From Folioceros fuciformis (Eukaryota > Anthocerotophyta > Anthocerotopsida > Anthocerotales): DNA of 36,310 nucleotides. This document shows, one piece after another, positions 21,927 through 32,754 of this stretch (the first letter of the stretch is position 1; each line of letters opens with the position of its first letter). The stretch is from assembly GCA_049999805.1 (NCBI GenBank), contig JBNGIO010006317.1, positions 1 to 36,310 of the forward strand. Direction: 5' to 3'. Below the pieces are notes generated by a model. It worked only from the letters and a program-made list of their open reading frames with translations. It had not been told where the DNA came from and did not search any database. The position numbers and the translations under genes were made by a program.

Positions 21927-24900
21927 TTACAAGGCCACTCCTCCTTTCCGCCAAGGAGGGTAGGCACTCTCTTGTTCACCTTTTAAATCCGGAATGCCGG
22001 GTCCATCTTCCTCCTCTACTCCGTAATCTGGACCAAAGTACGTATCGATAAGGGCTGTTGCAAAATCACTTAGCTCATCATTGACATGATTTTGCAGTGA
22101 TTCTATAGCGTCAATGCCATCTTCCTTTTCTACCAACCGAAGCCCTTGCCCATTTGGTAGGTGCTTCATCACCTAGAGCACACAAAAAATTGAACAAGTG
22201 ACTGCCTGTTAACGAAGTCAGAAGACAAAACTTAAAAGTATTCCGGAACTGCTGCAACCAAAAAAACTCACCAGTTCAAGAAACTGAAGACCCAGCCTTG
22301 CGGCTTCAATGTCAGGTGACCTCACAAGAGCAATGAAGCCTGGTAAGCAACCTTTATCCAATAGCACTGTCAAGTGATTCAAGATAGGCTGTGAATTCCC
22401 CCCTCCGCAGAGACACATATTACCAACAGCATAGGCTGCTTCCTTCCTCACACCAAACGCTGCTGTGGCAAGAAGATGCAGCAACGGAGGTACAGCCCCT
22501 CCCGTGAATACTGCCTCCTTCTGAGACATAGTGCCAGCTGTAAGGTTGGACACCACCCACGCTGCTTCCTGCAAAAATATTTGATCCCTTGAGAACGAAG
22601 TGGTCGGAGGCACTACCAAGGTGCCACGACATTCATCACCAACAATTTGACCAATGCAGAAACCATAGATGACATCTCTAAAGCTCAAAAAACAAAGACA
22701 AGTATAACAACTGCGGTCTGCTACGTGACTACCTTTTGCACACTCCGATGCTCACTCTCCAGAAAACGAGACACCGTTGCAACAAACCCACCTGTAGATT
22801 ACACATTGCAGGTTAGAAACGATGAAAAAGTTTCCTAACGAGGACTTATGGGAGAACATAACATGGAGATAACTTTTGGAGCAGTCTGATGCAACTTGTG
22901 GGTGATCTGCTGCTCCTGACCACCCATTCATGCAGAGATGTGGCATACCCATTCAGGTGAGGATACAAACGCCATACAGGAATACAGACGTACCCAGACG
23001 ATGAGAAAAAGTAATCAGTCTCTAATATTCTACTCCAGTAAAGGAATAACAAGTTACCAGTTAAGATTTGACCTGCAGCAAGAAGGTTGTCTGCTTTTGT
23101 ATTTTCCATGTCCCCTGCTAATACGTTGCCAATGGTACGTAAAATCTAAGGAAAGCCGGCAAGTCATGTTACACTTATGCCCACAGCGCAGGCACACAGT
23201 AACTACCACAAACTGGGCGGAGCATGACGTCTGGAAGTTAAGGAATGCTTACCGGAGACAACAAGCTGGCATTTTGTGAAATTGCAAGGCGAGCTACGAG
23301 GGGTGGAAACAACCCAGACCTCACCAAGACGTCCGAATTTTGTTCAGACATTGATGTAAGGTAGACCAGAACCCAAGCTGCCTCAGTGGCCAATTCATCA
23401 TCACTGCAAATCCAAGAGGTGGAACACATTAGAATCCTGGTAATGCACCAAAGCGCAAAAGCTAACTTCAGAGTTTAATCGGCATCGCCAGCAACAGACC
23501 CTGTTGCCATGTAAGTGATGAGCATATTTGCAGTATTCCTCAGCTTTATGAGCTCGATAGCTGCACTTGGGTCTGGACCCTTCAGAAGAACCACAAGAAA
23601 ACCAATCAGCATTCCTTCCATTGCACTGAAAACAACTAAAGAGCAGGCCCCCCAAAGTGACAGCAGATCCCTGCATAACAATATCTTATCCGAAACATAA
23701 CAAGAGCTGCACACCTTTATCAAATTCGACATAGCCCAACAGGCTATCTTTGCAAGGGAGGTCCTAGGCGAAGCCATGAGATGATAAATTGGAAGTAAAG
23801 CTCCTTGATGGATAAGGGACACCCTCACGGACGTAGAATCCCCAGCACAATTCCCAATGGCCCACGTGCACTGTTCTGCTACTGCTGGTGAAGTCCTGGG
23901 ATCTGCTTCAGAGTTTCAACATCGTCAAAATTCCCAAGTGACTGACATGGGGGCATGACTAGCATCACTGCCGCTGTATATTCAAAGAATAAATAATATA
24001 TCACGAACTCTGTGTTGCTAACAAGCTAAACTGACCATGTTTTGTCACAAACTCGTGCACAAGCAAGCAATATGAACTCACCACCTATGTGGGCAATTAG
24101 GAGTGGAATCGCAGGTACAACTGCCCGAGTATGCTCTGGCTCTCCCGATGCAATGTTCGTGAGTGACCATGCTGCCTCTATCAACTACAAGACATAACAT
24201 CCCAACATAGGCGCGGTAAAAAAAACAGGGTTGGCAACTTGCACTGTCAACAGTGGATGGGATCTAAGAAACAAACAAACTAGACAATAGTACCTGAACC
24301 TCTGAGGAGCCCAAACTAAGGCAGTCCTTGAGTAGCGGCACAGCTCCCGCTTTGACAGCAACATCTAGAGGTGGCATCGATCTACAAGACAGCAGCTTTC
24401 GCAAGTTCTTCAGCGCAACAAGCTTCTTGTTCGATCTCCTGCACATAATAAGACCTCAGAATTTTCCTCCGCCACAGAGGAGCAATGTAAGAACATCATG
24501 AACTGTGACCACCAAAAATCCAGGCCGAGAAAGCATACTGGTCGGAAATCGCTTGCTTGAGCTTCTCCACGGCTAAACGTGTCTTGTCTTCCAGACCATC
24601 TGGTTCCGCACTCTCTGTGTCCATGGAATCTCCATCGAGACAGGATTCAGCCGTGCGGAACCTTTTTTCCCTGACGAGTGCCTCCCGTCTCTCCTTGCCC
24701 ACTAACGAGGCCAGCTGCCGGCGACGCTGGCCAGCAGAGATCACAACTGCACCAACCCCAACACAAGGCACAACCATTACCACCACGCCTTTCCCCCCTC
24801 AAAGCTAGAGCCAACGGAGCTACCGCACGAGCTCCTCCACCCTCACAGACGCTAAAAAAGCGTCAATTCCGTGTCTCACCTGACGTCTTGTTCGTGAGAT

Positions 24901-24961
24901 GCCGCGCCCGCTCTCCGTTGACGACAAACGCTCCCTGACCCCGCCCTTCCGAAAACTCCAT
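21927..24961 (-). CDS. IMPA9: Importin alpha, IMPA-9-like, complete, 11 exons
   Basis: Nuclear import adaptor that binds cargo nuclear-localisation signals through armadillo (ARM) repeats and importin beta through its N-terminus. Exons: 24961-24880, 24746-24539, 24438-24294, 24184-24085, 23902-23715, 23579-23500, 23403-23253, 23145-23058, 22791-22733, 22568-22272, 22172-21927; all GT-AG and in phase, 547 aa. Basic importin-beta-binding segment at about 35-56 (QRRRQ..LVGKERREALVREKR), then ARM repeats carrying the Trp/Asn ladder: WSLTNIASG, WAIGNCAG, WAMSNLIKG, then WVLVYL where Asn is lost, RTIGNVLAG, and WVVSNLTAG. 'GCLPGFIALVRSPDIEAARLGLQF' type C-terminal helix and 'LPNGQGLRLVEKEDGIDAIE' match the plant IMPA-9 branch, which is divergent from IMPA-1 to -8. 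Acidic C-terminus DYGVEEEDGP, then an extra tail of about 20 residues. ATG 24961 is the first in frame. Confidence 0.95.
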
Positions 24962-25358
24962 GCTTCCACACCCTCAACACCTTCATTCACTTCACGGCAT
25001 ACTGTCACAAACTAGGGTTCCAGGCGCCCCGTCCTCCAGAACCATCAGCGAGAGCCAAACTCCTCTTCTACCTTCCTCCGTCCCTCCCTCCAGAGCCTCC
25101 CTCCACGTCCCGCACACCACCGCTGAGCAGTGCCGCTTCACAACCACTCCCGACCAAGCCCCGTCTCCACACCTCCCCTCCAAAGCGATCCGCCCAGGCC
25201 AACTCCCCTACTCCCCAATTCTCCGCCTCCACCGACCCCACGGCTTCTGCAATGAAAATTCAGCAACGAAACCGGGCAAACTCCCCACGGCGCGTCATAA
25301 TTCCAAACGGCACTCCCGCCACCACCAAACCTTCAAACCAACTAGTCCTTCTCCGCAC

Positions 25359-25458
25359 NNNNNNNNNNNNNNNNNNNNNNNNNNNNNNNNNNNNNNNNNN
25401 NNNNNNNNNNNNNNNNNNNNNNNNNNNNNNNNNNNNNNNNNNNNNNNNNNNNNNNNNN
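25359..25458. other. Assembly gap of 100 N
   Basis: Exactly 100 N, about 400 bp upstream of the IMPA-9 start codon. Flanks are C-rich (CTCCGCAC on the left, poly-C soon after on the right), which explains a failed assembly. True size unknown. Confidence 0.97.
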
Positions 25459-27851
25459 GTCCCAAATCCTGGGACCTATGGTCTCCCCCCCCCCCGACCT
25501 GCAGGCCCCAGAGCAGACCTATCGCCTTCCCACCACGCTGCCGCACGCCCCGCTGCACCTTCCGGAGCTCAAGATCCACACCCGCTCTCGGCAGCAGAGA
25601 ATAAAAGGCAGCCAGGAGCAAGTGGAACAACAGGAGCTCACACGCTCCAGATACGATACGGGGAGGTCAAGGTCGTAGGCACAGCATAGACCTGCAAATC
25701 TAAGCAACTTTCAGGAATGTGGGATGTGCAGGTTGTAACTGAGACAGGCAGCCAGGACCTGGGATCTGGCAATACGGAGAAAGAAGGGAGCGAGGAGGCC
25801 GGAGAGGCAGCCAGCCAGGCGGGTGAAATCCACATGTCATTTCCGGTCACCTTAACCCACTAGGCTCGCCTCGGACGGCCGACTGTACCTCTAGGTACGG
25901 CTCACGTCAACTAATTTGCTCCTAATCTTAGCTAGGGGCGGTACTATTGGGTGGAACATCGCTCCAGTCCATCGGGCAAAATTCCATTCATACAAGTGGA
26001 CTACGAAGAAATGATTTTTTAATCTCCTCATTGAGAGCATTAATTTTGTCTAGTTGTATAACATTTCTGTGCACTTTTCTTGTTGAAACGGAAAGGGATT
26101 CGGAGGACGACTGGAAACCGTGTTGGAGTTGTTCGTCAGACAGAATGTCTACCTAGGTCCCTACATGCATAGCATTAAAATTGACTCTACAATGTTGATT
26201 CATGGAATTTGAGAAAAGGTCAGACGAGACGACAAAGCTCGTTTCGGTCCCACCGACTCCAGGGGAAGAGGGCGGCGTCCAGACGCCAGGCTTCCAGGAG
26301 CCTGGTTTGGCTCGTGGTCACGATCGGGCTGTGTCCCAAAGTTGTTCACGCTGGCCTTCCAGCGACGTGAGGAAGGTGAGGGAGGCGGAATCACAACTTC
26401 GGGCTCGTCTTACAGAACTGGAAGTCTTGCTACTGGTGGCACTTGGTGGCAACTGAGCGGTGGGGATGTGTGCAAATGTGGGGGACTAGTGGATGCACGC
26501 AGGGCTTGCGAGAGCCTGCCAAGTGGTAGCAAAGGGTATGGTCACATGGACTGCCCTGATAGCTGAGTTAGCAAATTACGGGGCTGAGTTTGGGGACATG
26601 ATTGATGCGCTGTGTGGAGCCTTTCATGATCAGACTGTGTTAGGTCTGTATGTTCTTGGGAGGCACCGATTGCTCGCCCTCACCGCCAAATGACATGAGC
26701 GCAGCGGCAAGAACGGACTTCGCTGCTCCTACCACGTCCGGGTGGTATGGACTTGTGAGATTGTTTCATGGCTCGCGAGTCTTGTCTGCAGATGACTTCA
26801 AGTCCGTCACGGGACACCATAATCGGAACCACACAGTAGAGGTCATGTCATTGTTGTTGTACCGACAAGCAGTTACTTGTCACTCGAGACGATCACCGTC
26901 TGCTTCCTGCTCCTGCAGATCATCGGGTACGGGCATCGCTTCTGAAATGAAATGGATCTTACCCTCGAATGTGTTTAACTGCGGTGTCCTGTAGGGACCG
27001 GCTTTCCTCGGTTAGAACTGGGTGAGATCGAGTTCCAGTCCGTAGTCGGTAACTCTTGCCAGTTGTTTTCCTTCCTGCCCTGTCTCGTCTCGTCCTCATC
27101 TGCAGCAAGGTAGACCGGGAAACAGGGTCCAAGTCAGTTCCTCCTTACCGTCTTCCAGGGACAGGGTCTTTCTTCGTCCTCGGGGGCCTGGGGGTCTGTA
27201 TTTTGTTCATCTCTCCTTTCCCGCCAGTCGTTCTTGGGACTCTATCGGTGAGGCGTAGACCCCAGGCTCGGTTGACAGGGCATACACCCACGAAGAATCC
27301 CTGGTTGCCTTCATTGAATTGTCTTCTTGTTGCCGTCGAATCACGACGAGTCGATAACCTACGTTGTCGCGCATCTTTGCGTTCCTTCTCTGTAAGTTCC
27401 ATCTTCTCTACCTTATTCTGTCTGGAATGTGATGTCCGTGGAATTGTTTGCCTTCCGCACATCATCCGTGAATGCAAGCCATGTGACTGGGGGGGGCTGT
27501 TGTGCTTACGCTCTCGGGATTGGTACCTACTAAGGTGGAGGCGTGGAACTGTTCATGGAGGTTTTCCTCTGAAAGGTTGCGTCGAAGAATGTGTATGATA
27601 GTTAACCGCCTTTGGAAACCTAATTAAATTCGCAGGTTTTCTGCAGTTTTCGGACGGTGTCCTGTAGCGTCCTTGCGTGGCATCACATTACTCATGTGGG
27701 TATATTCCGTGGTCACAGAGTCGATTTCTTCAACGCCAATGAAAGTTGTGCTGACCAGATCGGTTTTTCAGTAGGATACAGGAGCGTGATTGCCTCACAT
27801 GGGAGAGAGAATGTAGAATTAGTATACAAATTTTTCAGAGCATCAAAGCAG

Positions 27852-27938
27852 CACGTGTTTGCGGAGAAGGTAGCTAGCTATGGCTGACATTGCCAGATCT
27901 GGAACTGACGTTGCCAGATCTGGAACTGAAGTATTTAA
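27852..27938 (+). promoter_or_regulatory. Candidate promoter of orphan gene: G-box, 21-bp tandem repeat, TATA-like box
   Basis: CACGTG (plant G-box core, 27852-27857) is followed by two 21-bp units TGAC(A/G)TTGCCAGATCTGG.. (27885-27905 and 27906-27926), each with the palindrome CCAGATCTGG, then TATTTAA at 27932-27938. The start codon of the orphan gene is at 28070, so transcription near 27965 would give a 5' UTR of about 100 nt. The arrangement is suggestive; no functional evidence. Confidence 0.4.
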
Positions 27939-28069
27939 GGTGAGCGGAACCACTGGGCTGATGGGTGATTGTTTTGAGGTTCGGTGTGCAAACATTGTGT
28001 GCGCATCCACCAACTACGCTAGGTTTGTATGGCATCATCTGTAGGCACACAAAGTTTGAGGTATGCAGT

Positions 28070-30414
28070 ATGGGTTGCAAAGTATCAAAGACCATAGTCT
28101 TGGAGCCTCACCCTGTGAAAAAATCAGGCAGGCCGGCAACGACTTCTTGCAGTCCGGAGTCAGCTTCAATATCAAGCACAGCGCCAACTGCAGCCGCTGC
28201 AACTGACTCATCATGCAGCAACAGTCGAACTGCCTCGCCTCCTGATGGTCCGGAGTTATCCTCACACTCCAATCTCGTCATCTCACACAAGATCCCCGAT
28301 GGAAAGAGCACACCGGGCGAGGAAATTAATGACATTGCATGTGACAACAGTAAAGCACAGTGTCACCCAAGTCCAGCGCAGGTGATAAGCAGTGGGTGGT
28401 CAGGAAATGCAGTATCTTCGGTTGCTGGGGATCTCGAGCGGAATCAGGACTGTCACAGTGAGCTTGGATTTGCTGGTCAGGAGGTGGTGAACAGACTGAC
28501 AGCCTCTCCCGGAACTCCAGGATTCTTTAATAATAACGGGAAGTGCGGGAGCAGCGGTGGAGAAAGTGCAGGTCATGTTCACCAGGTAAATAGCTTTACA
28601 ATTCCTCACATCGTAGAGCAATTTGGTGGCACTGGATACTTGCTCACGGCGCGGATCATTTTTGGGTACTGGGCAATTCCTCTGCGTACTGATAATGTGA
28701 CCATTCCTTTCTGCAGACGAGTCAGAGCAAGTGTGCTACTGCTCCAAACTCTCCGTTAACTGGATGCAGGCTCACCCCTCCTGGGTCACTCGGCTCCCAT
28801 GTCACAGATGGATGTGCGCCGTCCAATTCAGCACCCCAGTCAGCAGCTGCTACACCACCTACAGGAGTTGGCAAGCCACCTCTCATCAGAATTGGCGGCG
28901 GTGTCCAGCCCAAGGCCATCAGAATCACCTCTGTCACTGTGGTTCAGCAACCTGAGGGTCTGAGTCACCTGACCGGTGGTTCTCACTTCCCGAATGGATT
29001 CACTTCACAGCCTGAAGACAGTGTGGACGAGGACGCAGTGCTTCGAACCACAGAACCCGTATTCGCCCACTCCATTCGCCCCAGGGTCCCTGATCACACT
29101 GAGATTGCCGATCAGCAGCATACCGTCTCTAGTTGTAACGGAGGTCACGTGAGGGTCACTAATTCCCACTACACAACCATAGATTACGTGCATAGTTTTG
29201 TTCCCAACTATCTCACGGAACCAGAAAGCACAGATATCATCAGACCAGTGAACACCCAAACCAAATCATCCGGTGGCCAACAGAAGACAGGCATCGGGAG
29301 GTCCAAAATCTCGCCCAGGATCGTGAACGTCACCAACAGCACCACCGAGTATGTGATGAACGCGGACGGGAGGAAGATCACTGCTGTGCATCGTTCGGCT
29401 GCTTCTGCACCGTCCACTCCAGAGGTTGCTACTCGATCCCTCGCTATTTTCCTTTCAAGAATGTCGACTGTCTCTGATGCATGAAGCATGCCGTACTATT
29501 CAGGAGATAACAAAGAAAAGTCCTGGTGCAAATGCGAACACAAGTGCCGATGCAAATGCAAATACCACTGCGGGGTTCAGTTTCTCGATCGAGAGCCCAA
29601 CACTGCTGTCATTGGATTCCCGTCGGAAACTGCCTCCCCTTCAGGCCTCCCCCTCTCACCCATCCAGTGAATGTAAGCTCCTGCTTCATTTGCTGGGCAG
29701 CATGTGTGATCAACATAGGAACTCTATGTCTTCTTAGCTACCTAATTGCTTTTCTCTCGCGCAGTGAAACTTTCAAACAAAAGTGCGGACCCTTTTGTCA
29801 AGCCATCACTGCTCTATCATACATCACCCAGTGGAGGTATCGGCAGTAAAGTGATGAACAACAGAAGTGCGTCTCCCTCGCCCTCCTTGTTTCGAGACGT
29901 GGAAGTGGAATCCGTGGAATCTTCCCCGAGCTCGGCCAGCTCCAGGCCAATGGACTGCAGAGCATCTATGGACTCTTCATCAAGTTCAAGCGAGAGCTCC
30001 TCCAACACCGTGATCGGGTCACGCTTCAAGCAAACTCTGGACAAGGCAGATGTGATGGCTTCTGGATGGACCAACTCTTCTTCCATTGAAGACTTCTTCA
30101 ATTCGAGTAAGACTCCCAACATCGACTGCGAGGTGTTGGACAAGAGAGAGCATAATTCAGGTGGAAATGCGTTGCAAAACTCATTGGATTTTCAGGGTGA
30201 TGCCTTATCATTTGACAACTCCAGCAAAGTGAGGTATGCGTTTTGGGCCGCATAGAATTAGCAGGTACAGGCTGTATTTGTCTTCTGAATTAAGAAGCAT
30301 CCAGTCTCACTGATCCAGGTTGGCACTTTTGGTGCTTTTGGCAGGCCCGGCCGGAACGTTAAACAGTGTGGACAAGTAGGTTTCCAGTACAGTGCGGAGT
30401 ACTACCGTGCGTGA
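28070..30414 (+). CDS. Uncharacterised 650-aa Ser/Thr/Pro-rich protein with N-terminal Met-Gly-Cys acylation signal
   Basis: I do not recognise the family. Exons: 28070-28585, 28717-29424, 29504-29672, 29765-30228, 30319-30414; all GT-AG and in phase, total 650 aa. It begins MGCKVSKT: Gly2 followed by Cys3 and Ser6 fits N-myristoylation plus palmitoylation, which would place it on membranes facing the cytosol. The rest is mostly disordered: Ser/Thr/Ala-rich (exon 1), a more ordered-looking patch 'PPLIRIGGGVQPKAIRITSVTVVQQ' type in exon 2, 'VRVTNSHYTTIDYV', an Asn/Ala repeat (NANTSADANANT) in exon 3, a poly-Ser run in exon 4, and a C-terminus 'GTFGAFG..GFQYSAEYYRA'. No transmembrane helix or catalytic motif is seen. 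The exon 3 acceptor (29501-29503) is the least certain junction; retaining that intron would stop the protein at 29484. Start chosen as the ATG giving the acylation signal; the frame is open upstream to 27965 but without a better ATG. Confidence 0.75.
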
Positions 30415-31097
30415 CATCAATTCATGCAGGATAAGGCCACCTAGTACAATATATTCTTCACCTGCACGTTCCCATCTTGTGGCCCGTCCGAAGGGAACCA
30501 CAAAGGAGAGCCTGTGGTGGACCCCTAGTCTGCGTGGATTCTGTCCATCCAGACAACCGATGCCGTTGTCTAACATTTTGATACCAGTCTGAGCGTACAG
30601 TGTTCCAGAAAAGAATTTCACAACATCCTTCATCTCTTTATCCGAGTTGCGTCTACAGTCCACTGGCTGTCATTCTAGTAAGTGCTATTTTCGTCCTCAA
30701 ACAGTCAGACGTGGTCTGTTTCTGCACCTTCACGTCGCTACCGAAAGTTTCCGATTGGGAAACCCATATACACAATGCCAATGTTCGCCTTCCAACTCTG
30801 CAGGATGATGTAGAGGTCCAGCCCGTCCGCTGAACTAAACAGTAGCTGGGTAGTATAGTCCAGCAAGTCTGACAGCAATGCTCAGAACAGACGCTCATTG
30901 ATACCCTTACTCATTCCACATTCAGTCTACGGAAAGAAAGCATCACCACCACCAAGAGCTTAAACAACACTATCTACAGCTTGTCGACGTGAGCAACCCC
31001 ACTTCCTTCCCCACTTTAAGATACATCGTAAAGGAATAAATAGAACGAGTCAGAATTATTTGACAGCGACGCTGCACCTGCTCAAGCAAGGCTTCGG
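30415..31097. other. Intergenic between convergent orphan and UPF0301 genes
   Basis: 683 bp between two convergent genes, so both 3' UTRs should lie here. AATAAAT at about 31035 is on the plus strand and could serve as a distal polyadenylation signal of the orphan gene, a weak suggestion. A 118-codon minus-strand frame overlapping the last orphan exon has no recognisable similarity. Confidence 0.5.
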
Positions 31098-32045
31098 CTA
31101 GATCTCACCGTAAGCCCGCTTCGAAATATCGGCGTACTGCCCTCCCATGAGCTCCAAGACCTGCCTCCAGAGGGGCCTCTCAAGCTTGATGCACTGGTCC
31201 GTCACAATGTCTTTGGAACTGGATGCCAAGTACCAAACCCCATGCGCCACTTCCCTCTCCAGCTGCCCTGGCCGCCAGCCGCAGTATCCTAGAAACCAGC
31301 GGTAATCACTGGCCTTGCTTTCTCCTTTACTCACGCTATCCTTGATCCGACCGAAGCCCCCGAGGTAGACTCCCGGGATTATCTCCTTGGAATCCTCCAT
31401 CCCCGAAATTCCATGAATAACCTGAGTCAAATCATTACCGACATCCCCTCCCATGTACAACGGCGACTGGTAGAACTCCGGCATGTACTTCTCAAACCCC
31501 GCTAGCTGCCCTAGCTTGTACTCCGTCGGCCGGTTCAAGATGAACCCCGCACTCCCCTGCTTGTCATGCGCGAAGAGGAAGATCACGGCCTGGTTGAAAT
31601 AGGGCTGCCGGATGCCGAAGGCAGTCGGATGCGCGATGAGCAGGCACCCCTTCTCCGGCTCCACCAGCGGGTGCGCCCAGCGCGGCTGCAGCTGCAGCTC
31701 ACTCCCCTGCACCAGCCGCGCCCGGAACGCCCGCCAGTCGATTCCCTGCACCCTAGCCAACAGATCATCGTCCTCATCCCCCTCCGCCGGACCCTCCTTC
31801 CCGCCCTTGCTCCCGCTCGGCCCGGGCTCGCTCTGCTCCGCCGAGCAAGAACACGAGAGCGTCCTCCTCCGCTCAGTCCAGACCGTGCAGCTGGACGACG
31901 AGGCTGCCAATTTCACCGTGCATCCCGCCCTAGGCGGGAAAAAGGCAGAACTCCCGCTCGTCCGTTGCAGGCTCCCGGAAGGCGTTGCCAAGGAAGCCGC
32001 TGCTGCGCCACCCGCCGGGATTCCTACCCCCACACGAGTCGCCAT
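31098..32045 (-). CDS. Plastid UPF0301 / AlgH (DUF179) protein, intronless
   Basis: Member of the YqgE/AlgH family, found in most bacteria and in plastids; function not established. 315 aa from ATG 32045. Residues 1-70 are rich in Ala, Ser and Arg with few acidic residues, as in a chloroplast transit peptide; an acidic linker (85-94) follows; the DUF179 domain spans about 130-300. Family signatures: 'KGCLLIAHP', 'FNQAVIFLFAHDKQGSAGFILNRP', 'SPLYMGGDVG', 'GVYLGGF', 'YRWFLGYCGWRPGQLEREV', 'WYLA', 'LWRQVLELMGGQYA'. The bacterial proteins are about 190 aa, so the extra N-terminus is the plant addition. The upstream codon TTG would add seven residues; ATG is preferred. Single exon, GC-rich in the transit region. 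Confidence 0.95.
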   Translation of the reverse strand: MATRVGVGIPAGGAAAASLATPSGSLQRTSGSSAFFPPRAGCTVKLAASSSSCTVWTERRRTLSCSCSAEQSEPGPSGSKGGKEGPAEGDEDDDLLARVQGIDWRAFRARLVQGSELQLQPRWAHPLVEPEKGCLLIAHPTAFGIRQPYFNQAVIFLFAHDKQGSAGFILNRPTEYKLGQLAGFEKYMPEFYQSPLYMGGDVGNDLTQVIHGISGMEDSKEIIPGVYLGGFGRIKDSVSKGESKASDYRWFLGYCGWRPGQLEREVAHGVWYLASSSKDIVTDQCIKLERPLWRQVLELMGGQYADISKRAYGEI

Positions 32046-32754
32046 CGCCCGGTCCCAGCTCAGCAAGCAGTCCGCTCGCGCCTCCTGTCAATCACAGGCA
32101 CGCCATCGTCCTCTCCCAAAAGCTCAAAACGCCTCCGCCGTAACCGCAAATTTTCGGGGCTTTGGGACCGCCATGCTTGCGAGACAAAGCAGCACGGGAG
32201 CTCGACAACCTCTCAAACCCAAGGACCTGCGTCACCAGCATAAAATATCTTATACGAAGAAAGAATCTCCGTTCCACTCGCCATTTCTTTCAGATGAACG
32301 GTGCATCCCTTTTACCGCATTTTATTAGTTATCTACCCACTCAACTCAAGAGGAGCTCTGAGCTGATCCCACGCACACCTATGGGATGCAGGCACCATTG
32401 TGTGACAACGAAAAGGCCGGATGTGAAATGGAGACACGAGCCCCGGAAAAACTCCGCAGGCGAGCGAGTGTAAAAATAGCAGGTCAGCCAGAAATGCACC
32501 TGTCTCAGACGTAGCCTGTGTGGCAAAAGCTCGTGAGGTCGAGGACCGTGTTTTCAAGCAACCTCCTCCTTCTCTCAGCTTCTCTGCTGCAGCCTGGGTT
32601 GCTGGATTCCCCTCAGCGGGCAATTCGGGGGAAGGAAGTTTGTCGGGTGCTGCAGCCTCAAGGAATGGATTGCGGTGCTGTGCATTTGTGATTGTGTGAG
32701 AATTCCTGTCCTGGTGGTGGCGTGGGAGGCTGTGGCCCGGGCCCTTGCGGGACG
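32046..32754. promoter_or_regulatory. Shared intergenic region of two divergent genes
   Basis: 709 bp separate the start codons of the UPF0301 gene (minus) and the P450 gene (plus). Both promoters and 5' UTRs must fit in it or within the genes, so it may work as a bidirectional promoter. TATA-like AAAATATCTTATA is at about 32242-32254. No repeats seen; ORFs here are antisense or chance. Confidence 0.5.

Larger units (their letters stand above)
24962..28069. other. Intergenic between divergent IMPA-9 and orphan gene
   Basis: 3.1 kb with both promoters. The IMPA-9 side (24962-25850) is C-rich, contains the third assembly gap and a run of about 13 C near 25486-25498. From 25850 to 27900 there are overlapping ORFs of 60-180 codons on both strands with no recognisable domain; none has a consistent splice structure. 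I treat this stretch as non-coding, with low certainty, since a poorly conserved gene could be missed. Confidence 0.5.

Noticed and set aside
26493-26693. Short frame with 'VTWTALIAELANYG', similar to a PPR repeat
   Set aside because: One weak repeat only, no neighbouring repeats in any frame; chance similarity is likely.
27056-27598. 180-codon plus-strand ORF
   Set aside because: Composition is rich in Leu/Arg/Cys with no domain, and the minus frame is equally open; no splice signals fit it to the orphan gene.
29349-29459. Alternative intron in the orphan gene (donor GTATGT at 29349, acceptor at 29459)
   Set aside because: It is a multiple of three and leads to the stop at 29484, missing the conserved downstream exons. 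The 29425-29503 intron keeps the frame open to 30414.
30307-30663. 118-codon minus-strand ORF antisense to the last orphan exon
   Set aside because: No recognisable motif; the plus-strand exon has correct splice phase.
31566-32328. Two plus-strand ORFs over 220 codons
   Set aside because: Antisense to the UPF0301 gene, whose minus-strand frame carries all family motifs; Arg/Pro-rich composition is typical of GC-rich shadows.
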